Positions 45,300-56,430 of a stretch of DNA of 64,000 nt are shown in pieces. The stretch's first letter is position 1, and each line of letters starts with the position of its first letter. The notes beneath the pieces are model-generated. The model was not told the origin of the DNA, searched no databases, and saw only the letters and a list, made by a program, of their open reading frames with translations. Both the position numbers and the translations under genes were made by a program. Source of the DNA: Isoetes taiwanensis (lineage: Eukaryota; Streptophyta; Lycopodiopsida; Isoetales; Isoetaceae); the NCBI GenBank assembly GCA_021234155.1, contig JAJEKV010000210.1:343501-407500 (forward strand), given 5' to 3'.

Positions 45300-45943
45300 A
45301 ACTTATGACCACCACCTTGTTCGAGACACCTCATGATACAATATTGTTGGAGTCTGTTTGGACATCTCTCGATCCATTGGCTCAAGATGTAGTTTCATAT
45401 CTTAGCTGTGCATCATCTTCTCGGCAAATCCGATCGGATTATGATTATTTTGAGATTAGAAACGAACTCCTGTGCCGTGATGGACTTCTATATATTCCAG
45501 ACGGTACTCCTCGACTTTAAGTTCTATAGATGATATAAGGTCTATTATAAAATCGACACATGGCAATCAAACTACGGATGCTATAGATGACACAACCATA
45601 TTGACATAAAGTTTGACACAATCTTTAAGTTTACATCACATTCTAGGCTTTGACATAAACTTGACGCATCTTAAGAGGTAGTGGCGTTGGATTTAACGCA
45701 AAAGCCTTGTCCTCTTGTAGTGCAAACCCATAGCCATTGTATATGGCAGGTTGAGGAGATGATCATTTGTTTTTTACTTGCTTCAGAATGAGCACATGAA
45801 AAGTGGACATATTTAGATAACCCATTCAAGACCTAGTATAGACACCAACTTCATCACTACATCTTTCATATAGATAGCAATTACCATCCCACCAAGACGC
45901 ATTAATCACAAGATAAACAGAGCTTCGTATGCCTCCGAAGCTC
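45300..45943. repeat. Long inverted repeat, left arm
   Basis: From AACTTATGACCACCACC to GCCTCCGAAGC this matches the reverse complement of 53617-54320 at roughly 90% by eye, apart from a 48-bp tandem duplication in the other arm. The first 220 bp encode a gypsy pol fragment on plus (YFEIRNELLCRDGLLYIPDG, the stretch before the integrase zinc finger). The rest is noncoding with repeated TTTGACGCA/TTTGACACA words. Confidence 0.9.
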
Positions 45944-45951
45944 TGTTTATC
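45912..45951. other. Perfect 15-bp hairpin at the inner end of the left arm
   Basis: GATAAACAGAGCTTC, 10-nt loop, then its exact complement GAAGCTCTGTTTATC. The right arm keeps only part of the second half. Confidence 0.92.
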
Positions 45952-46301
45952 CCTTTCGAGAATAAAATATGTCAATGGGATGGCATCTTTAGAATGGGAT
46001 CATTTCCAACAGATCAGGGATTTGTATGAGAAGGACAAGATCCAACCAAAAGAGAAGGTACTCGTTGGGTACAAAACGAGGGTTTATGGTTCTATAAAGG
46101 GGGCATATTTACATACCCTTAGTACAGAAACTTAGGAAGGAGATTCTTTACAAATTCCATAATACCCCGCACGCAGAGCATGGTGGAGAATGGAAGACAT
46201 ACGAATTGAAATCCTAGCCAGTAATGATTTGCCTTTTTTCTTGTATTAAGTCCCATAGACCCTTTTTATTTTCGTGAACGATAAAAATCAACTCAATTTA
46301 T

Positions 46302-46393
46302 TTCATTGAAAAGCCATAAGCACTAAAAAGTGATTGCTTGAAAGAAATTCATTGAAAAGCCATAAGCACTAAAAAGTGATTGCTTGAAAGAAA
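46302..46393. repeat. Tandem duplication, 46-bp unit x2
   Basis: Units starting TTCATTGAAAAGCCATAAGC at 46302 and 46348 are identical by eye. Confidence 0.95.
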
Positions 46394-46477
46394 CAAGGTA
46401 CAAAGGCACTACGGATTGCCCCAATTCCATGGCCACTAGTATATCTTTAGCACAAGCTACCAACACATGAACAAGTT

Positions 46478-47380
46478 TTTTTTTTTTTTTTTTTTTTAAG
46501 GATATCAAACATTATTCAATATCCCAAAAAGTACATGTATAATTGCAGAGGCAGGAATCTCAGCAGACAAAGATAATCCACTGAGTGGAGCAACCCCCCT
46601 ATGCAAGAGATGATATACCCAAAAATTCCTCAAAAATCAAGCATTTTTTCTCAAAGCAAGCTATGAACATAGGTACGCCTTTATCAATCTATCTTGTGCC
46701 TCATGAAGAACTGGTCAACAGTAATAATTAAGCCCTTGAAGATACATCACCGCCGCCTCTTCCAAATAGACCACACCAATCAACCTGACGCTACATGAAA
46801 AGTCTGCTACTGCAACGAGTTCCAAGTTGATGGATAGATAGCAAGAAGCATCTACTGGCTAGTCAAGGCCACATGAAAGAGAGACAACAACCGCGATCAG
46901 ACTGGCCGGACTTGATTGCAGAGGAAAACAAAAAAATACTCGAAAGCCTTTGCACAATGGGCAAATTTCTAAAATACTGGAAGCAAACTTATGGATCAAT
47001 ATGTTAACCCGCAGATATCTATGAAGGATCTGCCACCACAAGGCAGAATTTTTGGGATGATTATTCCAAGTCCAGGACCATATTCGCTTCCACTTAGGAG
47101 GGGGAAGACGAAGCTGCCAACCAAACCGAAGAGGGACAATGTCAAGGTCGACCAGCTTCTGATATATAGAATGCACAAGACGTTGTGCATTAACAATTTG
47201 GGGACCAATCCAATTAGGCATATCAGCTGGTTGGGAGGGAGTGGCTTGCAGAATATTAGCCACCTCTTGCCAAATAGCTCTATCCCATCGAGATAGCATG
47301 AACTTAGCCTGAAAAGCATCCCACGGCAACAAGTGACCAGCCTCACGGAAACAAGTTTATGTTTCACGTGTTCATGCAAT
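46478..47380 (-). mobile_element. 5'-truncated LINE, family A copy 3
   Basis: Minus strand: MLPWDAFQAKFMLSRWDRAI, WQEVANILQ, RIWSWTWNNHPKNSALWWQI, LHRYLRVNILIHKF, then LEICPLCKGF (start of the zf-RVT zinc site, CPLC intact), closed by a poly-A tract (T-run 46478-46498 on plus). It overlaps copies 1 and 2 in its last 400 bp and reaches further upstream. One frameshift near 46960. Dead copy. Confidence 0.85.
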
Positions 47381-48600
47381 AATGAAAGCGTTTTTGAGCA
47401 AAAACGTGGCTATATGCAAAAATAGTACATTGAAGATATGCAGTCGTTTACACCCTTACTCAATGATCACTTTGGACGCTGCTAATAATCTTGACTTGTT
47501 CTTGTCCTTGATGATGACAATGATTCTGGGGAGTGAAAAAAAAATGCAGAGGACAAGATGGGAATGAAATGAATGATAAGCAATAGCAAGGATTCACGTT
47601 TTGTCCATCTAGCCAACAATCAAGTGTGAGTTCTTGTAAGATCATATGTAAACAGATTGGCGAGATAGATCGGGGTCAGTATCAAGCACAACAAACAAAA
47701 GTATATGGCAACATCTCCAACTCGTATGCATACAAATGCAAGTAAGGTGAAGATGGTGAAGCCTAAGCCATCAACATAGACCTAGTGACTAGGACATGGA
47801 TCCGTGCTTCATCAATAACAAAATATTGGTTGAATTTAAGTAAATTTAATAATGAGGAAGGTGACAAATCTAGGACTTATATAGGGGACAAGGATTGAAC
47901 CATGATAAGATAAAGAGAGCGAAAAGAGTATGAGTATGCTATTGTGAAAATGATACAAGCGATCTCGACAGGGTTGTCACGGAACCAATTTTCTTTTTAA
48001 TAAAATTTCTACGTCCATGTATAACATAACCTACGTAAATCACGAAATGGTTTATATTTGTACATGTTTTGGATATGGTGTATATTTATATTTACATGTG
48101 GTAATGGTAAATCATAATTTGAAAAGTAAAAAGGGGGTTGCCCTCTTGGTTAAGGGTTAGGGGCCATTCCTTCCAAAGAAAGGAAAAATTGTAACTTTAT
48201 GGAATGTCATCCCATTTGACCAGATCAACGATGGCAGCTCAATATTTTGATACTGCCCAAGATGTGTAGCAACTAACTCCCAACAAATCACAGTTACTGC
48301 CATACTTTTTGTCTCTAGATGCCGGAAAAGAAGCAGCGTCTCTCCAAAAAGAGCAAAACGGGAATGCCAAAAACCTTAGAGCCTATAGACGCTATTGCCA
48401 ATAGAAAGATTATATTAGGGCAAAATGAGTTTTGTGGTGGCTCAAAAAATTTTGGCATTCAAAAAGTCAAAAAACCTTAGCCTAGAATATACCCCAAGAC
48501 GCTAAAATCCACCCACTCCCTCCATTTACAAGGCAATTAAAAAAAAAGAAAGGGTTGCCCGTAATTTTTGATATATTTCTAAAAAAGCACTTTTTCCCTA
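47381..48600. other. Upstream spacer of the DCD gene
   Basis: No element or ORF of note on either strand. It probably includes distal promoter sequence of the DCD gene but no motif is convincing. Confidence 0.35.
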
Positions 48601-48629
48601 ATAATCCTCGCCTTATCATTGTCTAATGA

Positions 48630-48760
48630 AGAACTGAGGGCACTGTGGGAATTTAAAAATAAGAAGAGTTTCAAAAGACAAAAGGGCTTTTTAGGAAACT
48701 ATTGAGGAATTGAGGGCATTGTGGGAATTTAAAAATAAACAGGACATTCTGGGAAATAAC
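48630..48760. repeat. Degenerate tandem duplication, about 75-bp unit
   Basis: CTGAGGGCACTGTGGGAATT at about 48635 recurs as TTGAGGGCATTGTGGGAATT at about 48710, each followed by TAAAAATAA. Confidence 0.8.
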
Positions 48761-48810
48761 TCAACAATCAAGGGTATTTATAAGTCAACAATCGATTTTA
48801 GGTAAATTTT

Positions 48811-48842
48811 GAAAAAAAAAAAAAAAAAAAAAAAAGAAAATG
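48811..48842. repeat. Poly-A run upstream of the DCD gene
   Basis: About 24 consecutive A followed by GAAAA. It could be a slippage tract or an old retroposon tail. Confidence 0.85.
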
Positions 48843-49092
48843 GGAGAGATGAGTTTACGATTTGGAAAATTGAGAGGCCAGCTGTTACGTCTACTGGGCA
48901 AGCTCAAAGCTACGAGCGATTTCAAGCTGATCGTCGTCATTTGGTAGGTCTTAGCTAAGCTTACGGTACGTTTCTTTTGTACATTTGCGATATTTTTTTC
49001 TCTAAATCTTCCTTTTCTTAGATTCTTGTTGCAATCAAGCCGAATTTCATGAAAGAAAGCAAGTTCCGTCAAATCCCTGAACTGTAGGCTTC

Positions 49093-51708
49093 ATGGAAGC
49101 TAGGATGGTCGACTTCCATGGGTCTCCCTCCAAGAGCTTGCATACAGCTTTGGGTAAAAATCTTCCTCAAAGAGGCCTTGCCAAAGAAGAATTAGGTGGC
49201 GTTATATTTGGATGTACAGAGGAGACTATGGCAGAATGCTTTGCGTTAGGGCTGTTTGGACTGCCTGCTTGCCATTCTACTTACGTTTCAAACATCGAAA
49301 TTGGGCTCCCTCTTTTTCTTTTCGATTATAACACAAGAAGCCTTCATGGAGTTTTTAGGGCAGCAAGTAATGGAGGGTGGAATCTCAATCCATATGCTTG
49401 GAAGACTCTTGGAACTGGCAGGGGTTACCCTGCTCAAGTAAGGTTTATGATGGGTGAAACCTATAGAACATTGCCAGAATCCACGTTTTCTCAAGCTATT
49501 ACGGATAATTATACAGACGAAACCAAGTTCATGTTTGAGCTGACCAAGTTTCAGACTCAAGAGCTCATTCGATTGTATTTTGAAGATGCGGGAATACCTT
49601 TTTCTCCATGTCACGCTTCTGTTGTAAGTGCAGCGGTTTGTATGGAAAGCAGAGAAGTACAGGATGAAACAGACGGCATTGGCTTTATGGAATCTAAAGA
49701 TGTACCTGTAAATGATGTGGTTGTATTGAACTATAATTATGAGAGTGGATTGATTGAAGAAGTTAGTAGCAACAGCATAGAGAAAAATGGAAATGGTGGA
49801 AGTTCAGAACAGGATGATCGCGCTAACTTGCGCTTGCAGCATGAAGCGACGGCAGATGAAAATGCTTGTAAGAATGTTGACAATGTGCACGAAGCTTTGC
49901 AAGAACAGACGGAGAGTGATTGCTATTCTGAAATTGGCAAGGATGAGATAGAGAATCCTGTGAAAGGAAGGGCTGTTAATGTCAGTGACCATGTCTCTGA
50001 AGCAGAAGACAATGTGGATAAAGGCAGGTGTTCTATTGGCTTTAAAAGGTGCAATGTACTTGCTCAAGATAATAAGGAATATGGTCAGAACAAGGAACAG
50101 ATTGATAGAAGTATTTGGCATGTCTCTGAAGCTGAGAGCAAGCTGGGTGAAGGCGATTTACAAGTCTCAGAAACATCATCGGTAGACGCTGTCTCTGGAA
50201 AGATGGACGATCAAGGCTATTATGCATTGGAATTAAAAGGTAACCTGTGTAAAGACCAGGATGAAATCATAGATGAGGATGAGGAAAATCTAGCGAACTC
50301 AAGATTATCATTTGTAAATAATCTCTCTAGGGAGCTGAGTGCAGATACTGTAGTAGAGCAGATTAGTCACAATAAGACAAAATATAGCATGATCAAGGAA
50401 CAGACTATTCAACGTAATTTGCATGCTGATGCGAATGCTTTCTCTGGAAACTCTCATGATGAAAGTTCTATCAGTCTTGAGAGGCAAAATTACTGTTCTG
50501 TTCTTGAAAATGATGGGATAAAGGATACTCTACTCAAAGACCAGCGTATTGGAGGTAATTGGTGCACGTATGAATCTGAGTGGGATGTGGATAAGGAGGA
50601 GGATAATGGGATCTCTGCAAATTTTACAATGTTAACTGCAACTAATGTGCATCATAATAGGAGTACTATAGCAGAGTTCTCTCAGACTATAGAAAACAGG
50701 GATCATATAGCGGCATCAGAAGATCCTGTAGGTACATGGATCAAAGATGTTGCTCCCAATTACTTTAAGTGTCCCACACGGCAAGATGCTCCCTGGAAGG
50801 AAGCCAGATATAATGCGCATATGCAGGATCTTGCTTATTCTCAACCCAATAAAGAAAATTCTCCTGCATTCCATGAGAATGCATTTGCAGATCGTGACTG
50901 CTCGGTGCATCTTGCAGATAAGGGGGAAGATAGTCTGACAAGAGACATGGTTTCGAAGAGGTCCTTGCGAGCTAAATTAGATGAGTATGACAATGACGAC
51001 AAGTCAGGATCATTAACAGGTAATGACGTTATCAAGGCACATGACTTTGGCCGAAAGAATGCAGGCTTTCAATGCTGGAGGAGTACTGGAAAGGAATTTT
51101 CTCAAAATAAAAATGGAACCATGCTGGGGGGACTTGATGAAGTAGACGGGTCTGAAGACATGATAAATTCTGTATCTGGTCCACACTTTAATGAGGACTT
51201 CCCACCACTAAAAAACAATAATCTACGTGATCCATGCAACAACTATAAAGTTGCTTCAATGCATGGAAATAAAATTTGTTCAAGTAGCCATGCTGATGTT
51301 GTTAATGTTTCTCATCATTCAGAAAGTGGGTTAATGGATTTTAAAAGAATTCTGAGCAAGCTGAAAAGAATTGATCAACAGCAGAAAAGGCCTATTGCAG
51401 TAACATCTGAGAGGCAGTTGCCCTCTGTGAGAGTAATGGATTCTTACTTGGATGTTGGAATGCAACAAAGTTTAAACAGGACTGCTGAATCACTGGTTGA
51501 GGTACGTCAATACAGTTCCAGGTTGAAGTCTATAATTGATGATCTCAATCAGAAAGGTGGCTATATTGAAAAGCTTAGCATGTTACGTGCTCGCAATGCT
51601 GAGCTCATTAAATCCAACATTATCATGGCCCAGGAGGTCAATGCTTTAAAGTTAGAGCTAGTAGAGATGAAGTTTACGGTATTGAGTTTGAGCAGCCCAT
51701 CGTGGTAG
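49093..51708 (+). CDS. DCD-domain protein (871 aa)
   Basis: A single open frame, apparently intronless, and the best host gene in the window. Residues about 35-163 are a DCD domain: GGVIFGCTEETMAECFALGL, FGLPACHSTYVSNIEIGLPL, FLFDYNTRSLHGVFRAAS, NPYAWKT, YPAQVRF and the closing ELTKFQTQELIRLYF. The family keeps GVIFGC..TM.EC, FGLP, GLPLFLFNY..R.LHG and FPAQVRF. DCD proteins are plant-specific and tied to stress, hormone and cell-death responses. Residues about 200-750 are acidic, Ser/Asn/Glu-rich and probably disordered; about 790-860 form a coiled coil (VRQYSSRLKSIIDDLNQ, ARNAELIK, EVNALKLELVEMK). The start is supported by an in-frame TGA at 49078 and G at +4. Later exons are not excluded. 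It lies between the arms of a long inverted repeat. Confidence 0.93.
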   Translation: MEARMVDFHGSPSKSLHTALGKNLPQRGLAKEELGGVIFGCTEETMAECFALGLFGLPACHSTYVSNIEIGLPLFLFDYNTRSLHGVFRAASNGGWNLNPYAWKTLGTGRGYPAQVRFMMGETYRTLPESTFSQAITDNYTDETKFMFELTKFQTQELIRLYFEDAGIPFSPCHASVVSAAVCMESREVQDETDGIGFMESKDVPVNDVVVLNYNYESGLIEEVSSNSIEKNGNGGSSEQDDRANLRLQHEATADENACKNVDNVHEALQEQTESDCYSEIGKDEIENPVKGRAVNVSDHVSEAEDNVDKGRCSIGFKRCNVLAQDNKEYGQNKEQIDRSIWHVSEAESKLGEGDLQVSETSSVDAVSGKMDDQGYYALELKGNLCKDQDEIIDEDEENLANSRLSFVNNLSRELSADTVVEQISHNKTKYSMIKEQTIQRNLHADANAFSGNSHDESSISLERQNYCSVLENDGIKDTLLKDQRIGGNWCTYESEWDVDKEEDNGISANFTMLTATNVHHNRSTIAEFSQTIENRDHIAASEDPVGTWIKDVAPNYFKCPTRQDAPWKEARYNAHMQDLAYSQPNKENSPAFHENAFADRDCSVHLADKGEDSLTRDMVSKRSLRAKLDEYDNDDKSGSLTGNDVIKAHDFGRKNAGFQCWRSTGKEFSQNKNGTMLGGLDEVDGSEDMINSVSGPHFNEDFPPLKNNNLRDPCNNYKVASMHGNKICSSSHADVVNVSHHSESGLMDFKRILSKLKRIDQQQKRPIAVTSERQLPSVRVMDSYLDVGMQQSLNRTAESLVEVRQYSSRLKSIIDDLNQKGGYIEKLSMLRARNAELIKSNIIMAQEVNALKLELVEMKFTVLSLSSPSW

Positions 51709-52540
51709 AAAGAGGCTTTTGTAGATTTGTCTGTTTTCAAGAATACACTGCTGTAAATAATTTTTGCTTAGAATTTGCAGGCCTCTTTTAATGCTGCAGG
51801 TGCATTTCTCTTTTCACCTGCTAGATTACCACAAGGAGAAAACCTTGACGCCTACGTCACTCAAACATGTAAAGTCAGATTTTGCTCTATGGGCAAGAAC
51901 AACATCCAACAACAAATGGAATTTAGTTGTTAATGACGAGTCCACTGCATTAGTTGCCAGTGTAAAATTCCTATTAAAAGCACATAGATATAGTTGCTAC
52001 CAATAGGAAAAGTTCTAGTTTGTGGACTGGCGGTAAACTTAAGAAGTTCCAGGACATTGCCGGCTATGGATAAAAGCTGGACAGATTGTTAAAGTGGAGC
52101 CTTTGGAGGTATTTTTCAGAGGATGGCCCAACGAGGAGGCTATAAAGGAGATCCGGCTTTACAACGTGAATGCATACCATACCTGTGGCTGTGAAGCTCT
52201 CCTTTGAAGGTCATGGCTATGGCCACCCTGTTAATCGAGCCGGCTGCGCCACTGTGCAAGTTATTACGTTGCTTCATGTGGATTTCCCTACGATCATTGT
52301 CCAGTCTTCGGCTAATCCTGGTGCTGCTAATTTGGGGCCCCTTCTTTTGCCATAGTTAAGATTTCTTTTGTGACTCGAGCCATGACTAGTTGTTTTTCTA
52401 CCTTCGTTGGTAGTAATCTACATCTATGTTGGTAGTATTCAAGGAACTAGGAGACAAGTAAACACACACGGGTACTCTACAGAACTTGAAAGTAATTAGT
52501 CTTATAGACGAGAATATAAAATTAGGTGAGTATGTAATCT
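51709..52540. other. Downstream region of the DCD gene
   Basis: Possible 3' UTR at the start (TAAATAATTTTTGC near 51754). Around 52085-52355 frames such as VEPLEVFFRGWPNEEAIKEI and IPVAVKLSFEGHGYGHPVNR look protein-like but are broken and unassigned. Confidence 0.35.
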
Positions 52541-52559
52541 TATACACGAGAATATAGTC

Positions 52560-53180
52560 ATGTTAGTATGCACTCTTTTAGAAAATTCACTTCCAAGTCG
52601 TTAGACAAGCACGTGGAAGAACTCAAAATATGAAGACACTTCATATGATGACCAGTGCTTTGGATCCTAAATGTTTTCTTTTTCTTTCTCCTTCCGTTTA
52701 GATCTATGGTTTTCTTCTTTAGCACAATCCGCTTTGAGTTGTGGCATTGCCCAGTGGTCCACTAAGGTTCCGATTGATATGTGCCAATTTCATAAAACAT
52801 TTGTTTATGGCACCTTGTTAAATCTTGAATACTTTTTATGCATAACCATATGGAGCATGCAAGGATTAAAAAAAAGACAAATGTATCTTTACTGTTGGTA
52901 ATAGTCGACAAGTACAAATCCATGAGCTTGATTATTCTCTTTGCAAAATTTCACTTTCAGTTCCCTACATAAGCACATGGAAGCGCTTAAATGTAGTGGT
53001 TATTTACTAAACAAAGACGCTTAGGATCCTAAATTCTTTCTCTTTCATTTTCCTTTCTTTTAGATCTAAGGTTTTCTTCTTTAGCATGATGATTGCCTAA
53101 CCAACGTCTACATTCTTTTGAGCAGTGGGATTGCCCACATGGTGGTGTAGTAAGTCTCCAATTGATATGTGCCAACAACG
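52560..53180. repeat. Degenerate tandem duplication, about 360-bp unit x2
   Basis: Shared landmarks in order: AAAATT(T)CACTT.C...GACAAGCAC/TAAGCACATGGAAG, GATCCTAAAT, TTTTAGATCTA(T/A)GGTTTTC, TTCTTTAGCA, GATTGATATGTGCCAA. Positions about 52573-52790 and 52945-53175. Confidence 0.75.
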
Positions 53181-53616
53181 AAGAGGAGATGAGGCACATT
53201 AAGAAAGAAGTGTTTTCTGATGGAGTCAACTACCTTTTGAAAGTAGATAATGTGGCAATCGAATGCAGCCCACTGTAAAGGTAAGAAATATGTCTCATGC
53301 AGAAGAATTTGGAAGGGGACGGTGGATTTTACTCCAAGTGCCTGAGCTAGAAAGGCTTTCTGTACTTGCCCCAGTTCATTCCAGGTGGCCAGGGATATGA
53401 CTAGGCCCCAGAATTCGACCTCATACAAAAGAACCGGTTCCACCAAAACCTTGAACAAGCGTAAGACATGAGCCCAGTCATACAACTCTGCCTTGTAGCT
53501 GTTGCGTAATGGGATGAAAGTGTTCCAATATGTGGTAGTGGGAAGCTCTATGCCCAGATACTTATAGGTGGGTGCTACCCCCACATGGGCAATGATCATC
53601 CCAAGGACTAAAGATC
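53108..53616 (-). mobile_element. LINE ORF2 fragment, post-RT region
   Basis: The minus frame reads APTYKYLGIELPTTTYWN, KAELYDWAHVLRLFKVLVEP, VLLYEVEFWGL and WNELGQVQKAFLAQALG, the region after the RT palm of a LINE (YKYLG, LLYG.E.WG). It is the same family as the LINE at 58.2-64.0 kb, which has TYKYLGVEF and HLLKVLVEP. 175 open codons. It ends exactly where the right arm of the long inverted repeat begins, and its first codons overlap the arm edge. Confidence 0.82.
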
Positions 53617-54320
53617 TGAAGGGCTTCGGAGGCACACGAAGCTCTGTTTATCTTGTGATTAATGAGTCTTTGTGGGATGGTAATTGCTATCTATATGAAA
53701 GATGTAGTGATGAAGTTGATGTCTATACTAGGTCTTGAATGGGTTATCTAAATATTTTCACTTTTCATGTCTATACTAGGTCTTGAATGGGTTATCTAAA
53801 TATTTTCACTTTTCATGTGCTTATTCTGAAGCAAGTGAAAAAAAAAATGATCATCTCCTCAACCTGCCATATACAATGGCCATGGGTTTGCACTACTAGA
53901 GGACAGGGCTTTTGCGTCAAACCCAACGTCACTACCTCTTACGATGCGTCAAGTTTATGTCAGAACCTAGAATGTGATGTAAACTTAAAGGATTGCGTCA
54001 AACTTTATGTCAATATGGTTGTGTCATCGATAGCATCCGTAGTTTGATAGTTATGTGTCAATTTTATAATAGACGTTGTATCATCTATAGAACTTGAAGT
54101 CGAGGAGTACCATCTGGAATATACAGAAGTCCATCATGGAACAAGAGTTCGTGTCTAATCTCAAAATGATCATAACCCGACCGGATTTGCCGAGAAGATG
54201 ATGCTCAGCTAAGATATGAAACTACATCTTAAGCCAATGGATCCGAGGAGAGAGATGCCCAAACAGACTCCAACAAAATTGTATTAGGAGTTGTCTTGAA
54301 CAAGGTGGTGGTCATAAGTT
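53617..54320. repeat. Long inverted repeat, right arm
   Basis: Reverse complement of 45300-45943. It contains an extra 48-bp tandem copy (GTCTATACTAGGTCTTGAAT at about 53720 and 53768). Beyond 54320 and before 45300 the sequences are unrelated, so the arms have sharp ends; no target duplication was seen. Confidence 0.9.
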
Positions 54321-54669
54321 GGAATCAATCAGTGCATACCCATCTGCTGTTGGTGCACAGAAAGGGCAAGATTCGTGGCATGCATGCCCATGTGCAAATA
54401 GAGAAGGGAAAACATTTTGAACTTACGAAAAAACCATACCCAAAAAAATCTTTCCCAATTTTTGGCACATCGGAAATGTTCTCCGACTGCAAAAACCTTC
54501 AAAACCTTAGGGAAATAACCTAAAAAGAAATCCAAAAACATTTTCCACCATACCGAAAAATCCCAAATTAACAAGATTGATTGATTTAGAAGCTTGAAAC
54601 GTTTCATAGAAAATAGATAATATTACATGCAATCATAGAATTCTCTTGGTATATATTAATACATAGGGA
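54321..54669. other. Spacer, nothing recognised
   Basis: Short low-complexity A-rich DNA with no gene or repeat visible. Confidence 0.4.
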
Positions 54670-55531
54670 GGAATGAGCCTTTATCGTCGAGAGCCCTTCA
54701 TAGATTTAAAGTCCTCAAGTCGAAGACCCTTGCCAACGTTGTGCAGAATATTTTGGGATGATCCTCCTTCTAAAGCTCGGGCCATTTGAGGAGTTGGCAG
54801 CGGTGGTGATGTAGCTATTACGACTGTCACCGGCGGGTCCCTTAGGTGGCCTTTGGCGAAGTCAAGGTTGTAGAGGACCACGGATCTTTTGAAGAGGATG
54901 ATGTGATCCGTGGTCTCCCTCATCTTGGCATGCTGACCAAACCCTATAAGTGCAATCAAGAGTGCTACGACCTCCTCTCATGGGCTGAAGTTCCTGTGGA
55001 ATACTATCATTTGGCCCTGGCTTAGAACTAGAAGATAGTATCAAAGTGCCTTCCCCTTGTGGAATCCCGCCACCTGCGATCCTGTGCCCTTCCTTTGAGC
55101 CGCTCCACCATAGACGTCTAGTGCTAGGAGGTCTTCATGGTCCCTTCACATGGTGATTGCACTATCTAAGTTGATGCTGCTGGATCCCTCATGCATGCTT
55201 CATGCCCAAATGGGCCGATTAGAGCTTGGGCCTCTCCTTGGTTTGAACAACATGCTTTGAATCTCTTGAAACTCCTCCGCTGGAATGACTGGCGGTTGTT
55301 GGTGATACAATTGCCTTATGTATTCATATGCCGCAATGTCAGACATCGTCTCGCCGATGTAAGAGCGCTGCTCCGCTACTTCTCTTAGGACTTCTTGGTA
55401 GGAATAATCGATGAGTTCTTTATGCTGCCCTTCTGCAATTAGTCCCATGAGCTCGTCGATCCTGAGCTCTTCTTCTAAGCAGTATGGAAGATGGAGGATG
55501 TCACGTGCAAGAATATACCGGTGCTTCGATC
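54670..55531 (-). pseudogene. Unrecognised minus-strand ORF chain, downstream part
   Basis: Protein-like frames on minus: YILARDILHLPYCLEEELRI, DELMGLIAEGQHKELIDYSY, QEVLREVAEQRSYIGETMSD, IAAYEYIRQLYHQQPPVIPA (55200-55520); then LLALDVYGG, VAGFHKGKALYYLLVLSQGQ (about 55000-55110) and IILFKRSVVLYNLDFAKGHL, TVVIATSPPLPTPQMARALE (54681-54959). No family recognised. General style and layout recall the extra pre-gag ORF of the gypsy at 37-40 kb, but I could not establish homology. Interrupted by the hairpin-ended element upstream. Confidence 0.4.
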
Positions 55532-56430
55532 GGCTCCCGAAATTGAGTTCGGGAGCCAGCCGGGTTCGCCCAAGCGAACCCAGAAAATTCGCTTAAGCGA
55601 ACCCACGGATTCGCCCAGGCGAACCCGTTATGTTGAGTTATGTTGACGGAGGCATGCGAACGCTGGAGCACGTCCTCTTCTTTGTCCTAGCCTCCTTGCC
55701 AGGAAGCACCGGAATAGCTCAGACGAAAAGGGGGTTTCTCCAGGGAGGTCCAAATTGGATTTCTCGTTTCTGATCAACGAAACAGAGCCCAGATGCACAA
55801 AAGGACACAGCCAAAATATGGCCAAGAAAAAGCCGAACTGCTAAGAAGAAGATTTAAACGGAGTAGAAGTACAATTGTAAACTATTCCCAAATTTAGCCG
55901 ATCCCCCTGCTGCCAAGATGCTCTGAAATGAGTCGGGAAATTTAATCTGTTCAACCTAGTCTGTTCTATAGTCTGTGGAAACGACTTAGTCAGAATAAGA
56001 ACAAACAGATTACCTTAAAAACAGAGCAGGAGGGTTCAATTAGCTGCTCTGCTGCAACCGATAAGCTGATTGATGGCCCAACTGCAAAAGCATATCAGAA
56101 CGATGAGCAAATCCGGAAGCAAACCAGCAAACCTTATCAAGAAAAATTTAAAAGTGCAAACCCTTAGCTTGTAAGTGCAAACCTCTGTAAGAAAACTCTG
56201 AAGAAAACCTTAGCTCTGAAGAAAACTCTGTAACTTCAAAACTCACGCTCCCAAAATTTTCCCTGCCGCTGCCAGCGTTCGCACCCCTTAACTCTGGTTC
56301 GGGTTCGCTTGGGCGAACCCGGTGGGTAGCGCCACCTCAGTGCCACGTCAACATAACGGGTTCGCCTGGGCGAATCCGTGAGGTTCGCTTGGGCGAACCC
56401 GCTTGGCGGTTTGACCCAATTTTGGGAGCC
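55532..56430. mobile_element. 0.9 kb element with hairpin-array inverted termini
   Basis: Left end: a 10-bp-stem hairpin GGCTCCCGAA/TTCGGGAGCC (55532-55557), then GGGTTCGCCCAAGCGAACCC (55562-55581), TTCGCTTAAGCGAA (55588-55601) and a 22-bp dyad around TTCGCCCAGGCGAA (55606-55627). The right end mirrors these: dyads at 56301-56320, 56357-56378 (exact complement of 55606-55627) and 56382-56400 (complement of the 55562 unit), closing with CCAATTTTGGGAGCC at 56430. The interior has no gene. Flanks share GAATATAC and CTTCGAT in direct orientation (55511-55530, 56443-56467) but no clean target duplication. Superfamily unknown. Confidence 0.8.

Noticed and set aside
45929-46135. 68-codon plus ORF MPPKLCLSLSRIKYVNG
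   Set aside because: It begins in the hairpin at the inner arm edge and has no recognisable domain.
53880-54080. CACTACTAGAGG as a CACTA transposon terminus
   Set aside because: No matching inverted end or target duplication was found; the motif is shared by both inverted-repeat arms and is probably incidental.
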